Part shown: one piece after another, positions 8,854 through 17,135 of the stretch
Numbering within the stretch: the stretch's first letter is position 1
How the letters are laid out: each line of letters begins with the position of its first letter
Assembly: GCA_900548355.1 (NCBI GenBank)
Contig: URKR01000008.1
Coordinates: forward strand, 21,483-85,482
Length of the DNA stretch: 64,000 nt
Source: an uncultured Oscillospiraceae bacterium
GTDB taxonomy: Bacteria > Bacillota > Clostridia > Oscillospirales > Ruminococcaceae
Reading direction: 5' to 3'
Program-made: the position numbers and the translations under genes
The notes under the pieces: model-generated
Seen by the model: the letters and a program-made list of their open reading frames with translations, nothing else
Databases searched by the model: none
Told to the model about the DNA's origin: nothing

Positions 8854-8953
8854 GAAGATAAGGTTCCGTGGGCAGGCGGCTCGGTGCGCAGCACCAGTGG
8901 CAGAGGGTCGCCCGTTTCCGGCGGAATACCACAGCTAAGGAGGAAATGCATAC

Positions 8954-10372
8954 ATGGCAAACGCAACTACCGCCGATGGCAAGAGTCTGCGCAAGTTTGG
9001 CGTGATCGACAAACTCAGCTATGCGGCCGGCGACTTCGGCTGCAACATGAGTTTCGCGCTCAAAGGCAGCTTGACTCTGTTCTGGACCCAGTTCATCGGC
9101 ATCAACCAGCTCGTGATGGCCAGCCTGCTTCTGCTTGTGCAGGTGTGGGACGCCATCAACGACCCCCTGATCGGCTCGATGGTCGACGCTGATCACCGTC
9201 ACTACAAACGCAACAAGTTCCTGGCCTACATCAACGCCGGCGGCATCGGCCTGACCGTGGCCGGCGCGCTCTGCTTCCTGCCTGTGCAGGGGCTGCCTGA
9301 AATTGCCAAGATGATCATGTTCGTTGCGGGCTACGTCATTTGGGATGCTTGCTACACCGTCGCGAACGTTCCCTATGGCTCGCTGCTTTCCCTGATCACT
9401 GACGATCCCGTCCAGCGTTCCCAGCTCTCCACCTGGCGCAGCGCCGGCTCGATGATCGCGAACCTCGGCACCGGCATCTTGATCCCGATGCTCATCTATG
9501 ATGCCCAGAACAAGGTTATGGGCGAGCGTATGTTCTGGATCGCGCTGATCATGGGCGGCATCGGCCTGTGCTGCTTCCAGTTCATGATCCGCAAGACCGT
9601 CATCCGCGTGGATACCGAAGTCCGCGCCGGTGAGGACGCCCCCAAGTTCAACGTCTTCAAGGCGATGGGCGCTTTCGTGCGCAACCGTGCGGCTGTCGGC
9701 GCTACGCTGGCCGGCATGTCCACCTTCATCGGTATGTACGGCGCCCAGACCGCCGTGCAGGTTCTGTTCCAGGCATACTTCAAGAATGCCCAGATCTCCG
9801 GCCTGATCGGCATGATCTCCTCGATGGGCATCTTCCTGTTCCTGCCCTTCGCCACCACCATCACCAAGAAGATCGGCAAGAAGGAATTCTGCACGATCGG
9901 TTCCATCATCGCCTGCGTGGCTTACATCCTGATGTTCGTGCTGCCGGTTACGCCGGACGGTAAGGGCCTTGGCCTGTATGTCTTCTGCCAGGTTCTCGCC
10001 ATGATCGGCAACGGCTACGGCACTGCTGTGGCGTGGGCGCTGATCGCCGACGCGATGGACTACGAAGAGTGGAAACTTGGTACCCGTAACGAAGGCACCA
10101 CCTACGCGCTGTACTCCTTCTTCCGCAAGCTTGCCCAGGGCGTTGGCCCCTCTCTCGGCATTTTGATGGCGACTCTGGTTGGCTACAACGCTACCCTCGG
10201 CCCCGATCAGCCGATGGAAGTTGCGACCAACATCCGCTACCTTGTCCCCGCGATGTACCTGTTCGGCTCTGTGCTGGCCCTGATCGCTTACGGCGTTCTG
10301 TTCAACCTTGACCGTAAGACCCTTGCCACCATGACCGAAGACCTTGAGAATCGCCGCAAGGCCGGCAAGTAA
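8954..10372 (+). CDS. GPH-family sugar (probably glucuronide):cation symporter
   Basis: 472 residues with 12 predicted membrane segments. It opens FGVIDKLSYAAGDFGCNMSF, followed by VWDAINDPLIGSMVD and ANVPYGSLLSLITDDPVQRSQLSTWRS, signatures of the glycoside-pentoside-hexuronide:cation symporter family (MelB, UidB, XylP, YicJ). Such proteins import glycosides with Na+ or H+. AAGGAGG lies 10 nt before the ATG; an overlapping upstream ATG is out of frame. Codon use differs from its neighbours, with a strong C preference typical of highly expressed genes. Divergent position beside two intracellular GH79 hydrolases suggests glucuronides or glucuronic acid-capped oligosaccharides as substrate (inference). 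A terminator follows. Confidence 0.9.
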   Translation: MANATTADGKSLRKFGVIDKLSYAAGDFGCNMSFALKGSLTLFWTQFIGINQLVMASLLLLVQVWDAINDPLIGSMVDADHRHYKRNKFLAYINAGGIGLTVAGALCFLPVQGLPEIAKMIMFVAGYVIWDACYTVANVPYGSLLSLITDDPVQRSQLSTWRSAGSMIANLGTGILIPMLIYDAQNKVMGERMFWIALIMGGIGLCCFQFMIRKTVIRVDTEVRAGEDAPKFNVFKAMGAFVRNRAAVGATLAGMSTFIGMYGAQTAVQVLFQAYFKNAQISGLIGMISSMGIFLFLPFATTITKKIGKKEFCTIGSIIACVAYILMFVLPVTPDGKGLGLYVFCQVLAMIGNGYGTAVAWALIADAMDYEEWKLGTRNEGTTYALYSFFRKLAQGVGPSLGILMATLVGYNATLGPDQPMEVATNIRYLVPAMYLFGSVLALIAYGVLFNLDRKTLATMTEDLENRRKAGK

Positions 10373-10406
10373 TCAGCCCAAAATCCTTCTCTTCATTCCT
10401 TCCCAA

Positions 10407-10445
10407 AGCCCGGTTGTCTGCGCGCAGGCAGCCGGGCTTGCTTTT
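10407..10445 (+). terminator. Terminator after the symporter gene
   Basis: AGCCCGG at 10407-10413 pairs with CCGGGCT at 10432-10438, with further inner pairing of TCTGC/GCAGG, then TGCTTTTG. Confidence 0.75.
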
Positions 10446-10506
10446 GCGAAAAAATCCTGTTACAATTTCTTACAAGAGAACAAACCTACATCTGGGAGGA
10501 ACACCC

Positions 10507-12444
10507 ATGACACAGAACGAGGCTGCCGCCCTGCCCGTCTATACGGGCAAGGACCTGGGCGCTGTGTATGCCAGGCGGCACACTGTCTTTACCCTGTGGG
10601 CCCCCACGGCCTCAGGCGCTGCGGTGCATCGCTATGCCACCGGCACCGATGCCGAACCCGGCGCGGCCGACCTGGGCCAAACCCCGATGCAGCGGGAGGA
10701 AGGCGGCGTCTGGCGCGCCACCATTGCCGGTGACCTGGCCGGCCAGTATTATTGCTATGAACTGTCTTTCCCGCAGGGGGGCACAGCCTGCCTTGTGGAC
10801 CCGTATGCCCGGGCAACCGGGGCGAACGGCCAGCGCGGCATGGTGCTGGACCTGGACGCCGCCGCGCCGGAAGGCTGGGCCGCGGACCGCCGCCCGGCCG
10901 CAGCCAACAGGCTGGCCGGGCGCAGCGTCTGGGAGGTGCATGTCGGCGATTTTTCGTCCGATCCGCACAGCGGCGTGCGGCCGGAATGGCGCGGCCGGTT
11001 CCTTGCCTTCACCCAGGAAGATACCACCCTGGATTCTGCCGGCGAACACCCGACCTGTTTGAACTATCTGCGGCGGCTCGGCGTCAGCCATGTGCAGCTG
11101 CAGCCGATCTTTGATTTTGCGACGGTGGATGAGACAAAGGGCGGCTACAACTGGGGGTATGACCCGCTGAACTATAACGTCCCCGAAGGCTCCTATGCGA
11201 CCGACCCGTACCATGGCGAAGTGCGGGTGCGGGAATGCCGCGCCATGATCGCGGCGCTGCACCGCGCCGGGCTTGGCGTTGTGATGGATGTTGTGTACAA
11301 CCACACCTATTATGCCGATAACTGGATGGAACGCGCCACGCCCGGCTACTGGCTGCGCCGCTGGGACGACGGCAGCCTGACCAACGGCTCGGGCTGCGGG
11401 TGCGACCTGGCAAGCGAACGGGCGATGGTGCGCAAATACATTGTGGATTCCGTTGTGTATTGGGCCACGGCCTACCACATGGACGGCTTTCGCTTTGACC
11501 TGATGGCGCTGCACGATGTCGGCACAATGAACGCGATCCGCGCTGCGCTTGACGAATTGCCCGGCGGGCGGGAAATCCTGATGTATGGCGAACCCTGGCA
11601 GGGCGGCAGCACCCGAATGGACGAAGGCGCGCGCCCGGCTGATAAAAGCGCGCTCAGCCTGCTGGACCCGCGCATCGGCATCTTCTGCGACAATACCCGG
11701 GATACCATCAAGGGCGGGGTGTTCAACGCCAAAGCCCCGGGGTATGTCAACGGCGCGCCGGGCGCCGGTTACACGCTGCTGCATGCGCTGGGCGCTTTCC
11801 GCGACGGGGCGGACGGTTTCACCCCGCGCACGGCCGGGCAGATTGTCCAGTACGTTTCGGCACATGACAACCTGACCCTTTGGGATAAGCTCAAAGCGGT
11901 TGCCGGCCTGCGGGATTACGACGCCTTTACCCCGGCGCTGCTGGCCCAGAACAGGCTTTGCGCCGCCATAGTGCTGACCTGCCAGGGGCTGCCGTTCTTT
12001 CAGGCCGGCGAGGAGTTTGCCCGCACCAAACACGGCGACCCCAACACATATCGCGGCCCGGCGGAAGAAAACCGGCTGGATTGGGCCCGCGCGGCAGCCT
12101 GCGCCGATCTTGTCGATTTTTACCGCGGGCTGTTTGCCATCCGGCGCGGCTGGGACGAACTTTCGGCCCTGGGGGAAACATCCCAGCCGCGGCCGCTGCT
12201 GCTGGCCCTGCCGGACTGGATGATCGGCTTTGTGCCGGAGCGCCCCGGCAAAGACGAACCCGGCCGCCTGGCTGTCTATTACAACCCGGAACCGCGTCCC
12301 CAGACCGTTTCGCTGCCGGCCGGCCGCTGGCGTACCCTTTGCAATGGCGAAAAGGCCGCCGCCCTGCCCTTCGGCCCGGTGTGGGAAGGCGCGTTCACGC
12401 TGCCTGCCGTCAGCGCGGTGATCCTCTGCGCGGTGGAAGAGTAA
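10507..12444 (+). CDS. pulA: Type I pullulanase (GH13)
   Basis: 645 residues: an N-terminal CBM48-like domain (HTVFTLWAPTASGA, residues about 20-110) then the GH13 barrel. The pullulanase signature YNWGYDP is present, as are the GH13 regions DVVYNHTY, DGFRFDLMALHD (nucleophile Asp), MYGEPW (acid/base Glu) and YVSAHDN (transition-state Asp). It hydrolyses alpha-1,6 branch points of pullulan, glycogen and starch dextrins. No signal peptide, so an intracellular debranching role is likely. GGGAGG precedes the ATG; an upstream in-frame extension lies in the previous gene's terminator. It stands alone between the symporter terminator and a small unknown gene. Confidence 0.93.
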   Translation: MTQNEAAALPVYTGKDLGAVYARRHTVFTLWAPTASGAAVHRYATGTDAEPGAADLGQTPMQREEGGVWRATIAGDLAGQYYCYELSFPQGGTACLVDPYARATGANGQRGMVLDLDAAAPEGWAADRRPAAANRLAGRSVWEVHVGDFSSDPHSGVRPEWRGRFLAFTQEDTTLDSAGEHPTCLNYLRRLGVSHVQLQPIFDFATVDETKGGYNWGYDPLNYNVPEGSYATDPYHGEVRVRECRAMIAALHRAGLGVVMDVVYNHTYYADNWMERATPGYWLRRWDDGSLTNGSGCGCDLASERAMVRKYIVDSVVYWATAYHMDGFRFDLMALHDVGTMNAIRAALDELPGGREILMYGEPWQGGSTRMDEGARPADKSALSLLDPRIGIFCDNTRDTIKGGVFNAKAPGYVNGAPGAGYTLLHALGAFRDGADGFTPRTAGQIVQYVSAHDNLTLWDKLKAVAGLRDYDAFTPALLAQNRLCAAIVLTCQGLPFFQAGEEFARTKHGDPNTYRGPAEENRLDWARAAACADLVDFYRGLFAIRRGWDELSALGETSQPRPLLLALPDWMIGFVPERPGKDEPGRLAVYYNPEPRPQTVSLPAGRWRTLCNGEKAAALPFGPVWEGAFTLPAVSAVILCAVEE

Positions 12445-12673
12445 GCCCGGCGCACGCCGACCGTGCCGCTGGGCCGCCGGATTTGCGGTGGCGGCCGCCA
12501 TTGTCGCCGCTTCGCGCGGAGACCTGGTGCGTATGCCGGATAACCGCGTGACCGGCAATACGTCCGGGTGGGAACCGGGCAGACTTGCCATAGCGGACGA
12601 TGCCGTCCCCCCTTGCGCGGCGGGGCGGATTCTGGTAGGATAAAGGAAAAGACTGCTTGAGGAGGGGTTCCGG

Positions 12674-13051
12674 ATGCCAAAAACGCTGACTGCCGCCGAT
12701 TTCCTTTCGCTGCGAATGCAGTACCGCGCCGCCCGGGCGGAAAATGAGTGGCCCGCCGCCATTGAACATGATTTTGCCGACGGGCGGATGGTGGACCATT
12801 ATTTTGTCGTGCCCGGGCCGGCTGTGACAGAGGATGAAGCGGTCAGGGATCTCGGCCCGGTCAGCGGTATCCTGTTTCTGCAGCAGCCGGATGGCGCGCC
12901 CTGGCAGGTGCTGCTGCATGAAACCGCGATGATCCGGGAAGTCAGCTTTGAAATGCCGGAGGAAGAATTCCGCAAACTGCTGCAAAACAACCGCCTGGCC
13001 CTGCCCGGCGAACCGGGCTTTGTGCCCTACCCGCCGAAAGAGGAGGCGTGA
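12674..13051 (+). CDS. Small protein of unknown function
   Basis: 125 residues, acidic, no cysteine, no signal peptide and no membrane segment. A GAGGAGG ribosome site lies about 10 nt before the ATG, supporting translation. The middle (VDHYFVVPGPAVTEDEAVRDLGPVSGILFLQQ) reads as a compact alpha/beta domain and the C-terminus is Pro-rich. No family recognised. It lies between pulA and greA, and its 230-nt upstream gap has a possible TAGGAT -10 around 12636. The codon pattern is like the host, so it is probably native. Confidence 0.7.
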   Translation: MPKTLTAADFLSLRMQYRAARAENEWPAAIEHDFADGRMVDHYFVVPGPAVTEDEAVRDLGPVSGILFLQQPDGAPWQVLLHETAMIREVSFEMPEEEFRKLLQNNRLALPGEPGFVPYPPKEEA

Positions 13052-13131
13052 GCAGACAAACGCGCCGCAAAAGCAGCCAAAATGCCCGGTGCCGGCCTTC
13101 TCCGGCTTTTGAAGCCAATCTCAAAATCTGC

Positions 13132-13160
13132 TTGACAGCGTGACAATTTTTCTGTATAAT
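13132..13160 (+). promoter_or_regulatory. Consensus promoter of greA-lysS
   Basis: TTGACA, 17 nt, TATAAT: a perfect sigma-70/SigA match. Predicted transcription start near 13167. Confidence 0.85.
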
Positions 13161-13173
13161 AATCTGCGTGTAT

Positions 13174-13216
13174 AAAAAGCCCTTGCGGCCTTGCGGCCGC
13201 ACGGCTTTTTCATTTT
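13174..13216 (+). terminator. Terminator-like hairpin in the greA leader
   Basis: Begins about 7 nt after the predicted transcription start. The outer stem 13174-13181 pairs with 13203-13210, and the inner stem GCGGCC (13185-13190) pairs with GGCCGC (13195-13200). T5 and then T6 follow. It lies 27 nt before the greA start codon, so transcription must pass or resist it. Confidence 0.75.
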
Positions 13217-13242
13217 TTGTATGTAGAAGGGAGAACCCATCA

Positions 13243-13731
13243 ATGCCCAAAGAAGTTGTGGTCACCCACGAAGGATATAAAAAGCTGGAGCAGGAGCTTG
13301 ACAATCTGCGCACTGTCAAACGTAAGGAAGTTGCTGACAAGATCAAGGTGGCCCGCGGCTACGGCGACCTTTCGGAAAACGCGGAGTATGACGCCGCCAA
13401 GGAAGAACAGGCGATTGTGGAAGCCCGCATTGCGGACCTGGAAGCCACCCTCAAAGTTGCCCGTATCATTGACGACAATGATCTCTCGCAGGATACTGTC
13501 TCCATCGGTATGCGGGTCAAGATCCTTGCTGTCGGCGACGACGAGGACGAAGCCGAAGAGTATGATATTACCGGTTCGACCGAAGCCGATATGGATTACA
13601 ACCGCATCAGCGACGAAAGCCCGGTTGGCGCCGCGCTGGTCGGCCACAAAGCCGGCGACGAAGTTGCCGTGACCCTGCCCAACGGCAATATTATCGATTA
13701 CAAGATCCTCGCCGTCAGCCGCAGCAAGTAA
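13243..13731 (+). CDS. greA: Transcription elongation factor GreA
   Basis: 162 residues, usual GreA length. It has an N-terminal coiled coil with the tip sequence ARGYGDLSENAEYDAAKE, whose acidic residues enter the RNA polymerase secondary channel, and a C-terminal FKBP-like domain ending SPVGAALVGHKAGDEVAV. GreA stimulates cleavage of backtracked RNA. The ATG at 13243 follows AGAAGGGAG; the longer frame from 13168 would start inside the leader hairpin and is rejected. lysS follows after 20 nt, an arrangement common in Firmicutes. Confidence 0.96.
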   Translation: MPKEVVVTHEGYKKLEQELDNLRTVKRKEVADKIKVARGYGDLSENAEYDAAKEEQAIVEARIADLEATLKVARIIDDNDLSQDTVSIGMRVKILAVGDDEDEAEEYDITGSTEADMDYNRISDESPVGAALVGHKAGDEVAVTLPNGNIIDYKILAVSRSK

Positions 13732-13751
13732 CAAAGAAAAGAGGAACTTTC

Positions 13752-15254
13752 ATGCCAAACGAAACCCCCGCCGTCAATGCGGCGACCGAGCAGGCTGTCC
13801 GCCGCCGCAAGCTGGCGGACCTGCAGGCCGCCGGCCATGATCCTTTCACACTGACCCATTATGAGCGTGACGCCTTTTCGGCAGATCTGCAGGCTGAATA
13901 TAAGGACCTGCCCGCCGAAAGTGAGACCGGCCGCACGGTCAGCCTGGCTGGCCGGCTGATGTCCAAGCGGGTGATGGGCAAGGCCAGCTTCGCCCACCTG
14001 CGCGATGCCAAAGGCGATATCCAGATCTTCGCCAAGCGGGATGTGCTTGGTGAGGAGGCATACGCCGCCTTCAAAAAGCTCGACGTCGGCGATATCATCG
14101 GCTGCAAGGGCGAGGTGTTCCGCACCCGCATGGGCGAGCTGAGCGTCCGGGTGACCGAGATTACGCTGCTCTCCAAGAGCCTGCTGCCGCTGCCCGAAAA
14201 GTTCCACGGCCTGACCGACCGCGAGGCGCGCTACCGCCAGCGGTATGTTGACCTCATCGTCAACCCCGAGGTCAAGCGCACCTTTGTGCTGCGCAGCCGG
14301 TTTATCCAGTACCTGCGCAGCTTCCTTGACAACCGCGGCTTTATGGAAGTTGAGACCCCGGTGCTCAACACGATCTCGGGTGGCGCGACGGCCCGGCCCT
14401 TCATCACCCACCACAACACCCTCGACATCGATATGTATATGCGGATCGCGACCGAGCTGCCGCTTAAGCGGCTGGTCGTCGGCGGATTTGACCGAGTGTA
14501 TGAGGTCGGTCGCATCTTCCGCAACGAGGGCATGGACCCCAAGCACAACCCCGAGTTCACCACGGTTGAGCTGTACCAGGCCTACGCCGATTTCAACGAT
14601 ATGATGGACCTGTTCGAGGCGCTGCTCTCAGGCGCGGCGCAGGAGCTGCTGGGCACCTACCAGATCGAATGGCAGGGCGAGCAGATCGACCTGACCCCCG
14701 GCTGGCCCCGGCTGCCGATGCACGAGGCCGTCAAGAAGTACACTGGCCTTGACTTTATGGCGATCTCCTCGGACGAGGAGGCCGTCGCGGCCGCCCGCTC
14801 GATCGGCGTGGAGCTGCCCGAGACCGCTGACCCGACCTGGGGCAACGCGCTGTACGAGGTGTTTGACCAGAAGGTGGAGGAAAAGCTGATCCAGCCGACC
14901 TTCATCACGATGCACCCGGTCGATGTCTCGCCGCTGGCCAAGCGCAGCCCGGCCGACCCGCGGCTGACCGAGCGGTTTGAGCTGTTCATCTGCCACAGCG
15001 AGATGGGCAACGCGTTCTCGGAGCTCAACGATCCGATTGACCAGCGAGCCCGGTTCCAGAAGGAGGTCGAAGCCCGCGCGAAGGGCGACGACGAAGCCGG
15101 CATGATGGACGAGGATTTCCTGACCGCGCTCGAGTATGGCCTGCCGCCAACAGGCGGGCTTGGCATCGGCATCGACCGCTGTGTGATGATGCTGACCAAC
15201 TCCGATTCCATCCGCGACGTCATCTTGTTCCCGACTATGAAGCCTTTGGACTGA
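13752..15254 (+). CDS. lysS: Lysyl-tRNA synthetase, class II
   Basis: 500 residues. An N-terminal OB-fold anticodon-binding domain (residues about 55-165) is followed by the class II catalytic core with motif 1 (FMEVETPVLN), motif 2 (FRNEGMDPKHNPEFTTVE) and motif 3 (GLGIGIDRCVMMLT). It charges tRNA-Lys with lysine and ATP in the cytoplasm. A GAGG site precedes the ATG; it is co-transcribed with greA across a 20-nt gap. The ribosomal-start context and the unusually C-biased codons suggest strong expression. No anomalies. Confidence 0.97.
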   Translation: MPNETPAVNAATEQAVRRRKLADLQAAGHDPFTLTHYERDAFSADLQAEYKDLPAESETGRTVSLAGRLMSKRVMGKASFAHLRDAKGDIQIFAKRDVLGEEAYAAFKKLDVGDIIGCKGEVFRTRMGELSVRVTEITLLSKSLLPLPEKFHGLTDREARYRQRYVDLIVNPEVKRTFVLRSRFIQYLRSFLDNRGFMEVETPVLNTISGGATARPFITHHNTLDIDMYMRIATELPLKRLVVGGFDRVYEVGRIFRNEGMDPKHNPEFTTVELYQAYADFNDMMDLFEALLSGAAQELLGTYQIEWQGEQIDLTPGWPRLPMHEAVKKYTGLDFMAISSDEEAVAAARSIGVELPETADPTWGNALYEVFDQKVEEKLIQPTFITMHPVDVSPLAKRSPADPRLTERFELFICHSEMGNAFSELNDPIDQRARFQKEVEARAKGDDEAGMMDEDFLTALEYGLPPTGGLGIGIDRCVMMLTNSDSIRDVILFPTMKPLD

Positions 15255-15357
15255 CGGACAGCCCGCAAACCCGCATGAAACCTGGGTTTGTGAGAAATCA
15301 GGTTTACTGCAGTTACAACAATTTTACTACAAATGAAAATCCTTGGATGAAAAGACA

Positions 15358-15385
15358 CGGGACCGCCGGTACGCTGGCGGTCCCG
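15358..15385 (+). terminator. Probable terminator after lysS
   Basis: Perfect 10-bp stem CGGGACCGCC/GGCGGTCCCG with an 8-nt loop, 104 nt after the lysS stop; the downstream T tract is short (TTCTGCT). Confidence 0.6.
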
Positions 15386-15416
15386 TTCTGCTATCACGAT
15401 ATGGAGTGAAACAAAA

Positions 15417-15620
15417 ATGAAAGAGGATTCCCATAAAAGGCTTGCGGCCCTCAAAACCGCAGATGCGATCAACGCGATCAAGGGTGTACCAATTTCTGCG
15501 GATGCAAAGCTCCTGTCAGAGAAGTGGGTCCGAGGGGAATTGACCGGAGAGCAGATGAAGCAGGCGTTGCTGGACCTCCATCGGAAGATCGCGGCAGAGG
15601 AGAATCGGAGCGATTATTGA
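15417..15620 (+). CDS. VbhA-like small protein beside Fic (putative antitoxin, degenerate motif)
   Basis: 67 residues, predicted all-helical, with GGAGTG about 8 nt before the ATG. The core TADAINAIKGVPISADAKLL then WVRGELTGEQMKQALLDLHR has the pattern of VbhA-type Fic antitoxins (helix, short loop, two helices ending in a GE-x-(S/T) turn). In VbhA the inhibitory helix carries S/T-xxx-E-G; here the matching position reads I-N-A-I-K-G, so the ATP-blocking Glu is Lys. It may be a decayed antitoxin or act by another contact. It lies 188 nt before a Fic gene carrying its own inhibitory motif. Base composition is more AT-rich than the flanks, suggesting acquisition. Confidence 0.6.
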   Translation: MKEDSHKRLAALKTADAINAIKGVPISADAKLLSEKWVRGELTGEQMKQALLDLHRKIAAEENRSDY

Positions 15621-15727
15621 GTTAAAAAGGCTGTGGGGCATGAAAAGCGTTACAGCAGCAGACCTATGGGGGAAACAGGATTGATTTCCCTTACAGACGT
15701 ATAGTATCCCTTAAAACTGATATACTG

Positions 15728-15767
15728 ATAAGGGAAAGTTTTCTCCCAGAGTTGAACTTTCCCTTAT
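15728..15767. promoter_or_regulatory. Perfect 13-bp inverted repeat at the fic promoter
   Basis: ATAAGGGAAAGTT (15728-15740), 14 nt, AACTTTCCCTTAT (15755-15767). The right arm overlaps the -35 and spacer of the fic promoter; a further partial copy TCCCTTAAAACT lies just upstream. Typical of a repressor operator. Confidence 0.7.
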
Positions 15768-15780
15768 TCTATGGTAAAAT
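15752..15780 (+). promoter_or_regulatory. Promoter of the fic gene
   Basis: TTGAAC, 17 nt, TAAAAT, 28 nt before the fic start codon, overlapped by the inverted repeat at 15728-15767. Confidence 0.65.
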
Positions 15781-15808
15781 TTAAGGAAATGAAGAGGGGG
15801 ATAAGGGT

Positions 15809-16855
15809 ATGCGTGCATTCAACTACTCCGCGATCCGGGAACAGAAGTGGGACTCGGAGATCTTGGGCCTGGTTGCGGCGATCTATAAAGAAGCCGGAAA
15901 GCAGGAACTGTACCTGAAACAGCGGCCAGAGGAATTGGAGAAACTGGTAGAGATCGCAAAGGTGCAGAGCACCGAGGCATCCAATGCCATTGAGGGCATC
16001 GTGACCACAAACACCCGTATCCGACAACTTGTGGAGGAGAAAACAACGCCGAGGAACCGGGACGAGCAGGAGATTGCAGGTTATCGAGACGTGCTGAACC
16101 TCATTCACGAGAACTTCGACGCCATCCCCATCACCCAGAACTACATCCTGCAGTTCCACAAGATCCTCTACAGCCACATGAACAATCCCATGGCGGGCAG
16201 GACCAAAAGCGTGCAGAACTACATCAGCGCCACCTATCCCGACGGCCATGTGGAGACCTTGTTCACGCCCCTGGCCCCCTATGAAACGCCGGAGGCCCTG
16301 GACAGGATCTGCGAGGAATACAACCGGGTCATTGGGAACATGGAAGTGGAGCCGCTGATCGTCATTCCCGTGTTTATCCACGACTTTCTCTGTATCCACC
16401 CCTTCAACGACGGAAACGGCAGAATGAGCCGTTTGCTGACGACGCTGCTGCTCTACCGCAGCGGGTTCTATGTGGGCAAATATATCTCACTGGAGGCCAA
16501 GATCGCCAAAAATAAGGACCTCTATTATGGTGTCTTGCGCCAGGCGCAGATTGGGTGGCACGAAGGCACCGAAGATGTGGTTCCGTTCATCAAGTATCTG
16601 CTGGGGACTATTCTTTCCGCCTACAAGGATTTCGAAGATCGTTTTGCTCTGGTGGAGACCAAGCTCCCTGCCCTGGAGACTGTGCGCCGGGCGACCATGG
16701 AGAAAATCGGCCGGTTTACGAAGCAGGACATCCGGGAACTCTGCCCTTCGCTCAGTATCAGCTCCATCGAAGGGGCACTGCGGAAATTGGTGGCATCCGG
16801 TGAACTGAAACGGGAGGGCTCTGGAAAGAACACTTGCTATTACAGATTAAAATGA
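15809..16855 (+). CDS. Fic family protein (class II, self-inhibited AMP-transferase type)
   Basis: 348 residues. The Fic active-site motif HPFNDGNGRMSR starts at His197; an N-terminal helix carries the inhibitory pattern S-NAI-EG (Ser58, Glu62), marking a class II Fic whose own Glu blocks productive ATP binding. The C-terminal about 60 residues form a winged-helix-like domain (FTKQDIRELCPSLSISSIEGALRKLVASGELKR). Fic enzymes usually AMPylate target proteins; some such DNA-binding forms may regulate their own promoter, which fits the palindrome upstream. It is preceded by a VbhA-like gene. GC content is lower than neighbouring housekeeping genes, suggesting horizontal origin. Confidence 0.92.
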   Translation: MRAFNYSAIREQKWDSEILGLVAAIYKEAGKQELYLKQRPEELEKLVEIAKVQSTEASNAIEGIVTTNTRIRQLVEEKTTPRNRDEQEIAGYRDVLNLIHENFDAIPITQNYILQFHKILYSHMNNPMAGRTKSVQNYISATYPDGHVETLFTPLAPYETPEALDRICEEYNRVIGNMEVEPLIVIPVFIHDFLCIHPFNDGNGRMSRLLTTLLLYRSGFYVGKYISLEAKIAKNKDLYYGVLRQAQIGWHEGTEDVVPFIKYLLGTILSAYKDFEDRFALVETKLPALETVRRATMEKIGRFTKQDIRELCPSLSISSIEGALRKLVASGELKREGSGKNTCYYRLK

Positions 16856-17053
16856 TTCCCCTCATCAGTCGTGCACTGCTATCCTGGAGACAGCTGTGCG
16901 ATGTACCTGGCACATGTCTGTTCATTCAAAGCGGAGCTGATGCTGTCCGTGCCCTTCTTGCAGATTTTTGAAAGCTTTGTGATGAGAGCAACTCCAGTCC
17001 TTTGACAAAGACAACAGCTCTATACAGTTATTCTCAAAATGTATTGTGGAAAA

Positions 17054-17097
17054 AATTTGCCGGGCTTCTTTATTTGTCCATAATTTGCCGGTATAAT
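17054..17097. repeat. Direct repeat AATTTGCCGG upstream of the two-component genes
   Basis: AATTTGCCGG at 17054-17063 and again at 17082-17091, 28 nt apart, the second copy abutting TATAAT (17092-17097), the likely -10 for the response regulator gene. Could be activator or autoregulatory sites. The rest of 16856-17135 shows no gene. Confidence 0.45.
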
Positions 17098-17135
17098 AGA
17101 ACCAAGCCATTTTATGATTGGGAAGGATGAAGGTT

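Noticed and set aside
10612..12762. Minus-strand open frame of 716 codons
   Set aside because: Antisense of pulA, which has clear GH13 motifs; composition typical of GC-rich shadow frames.
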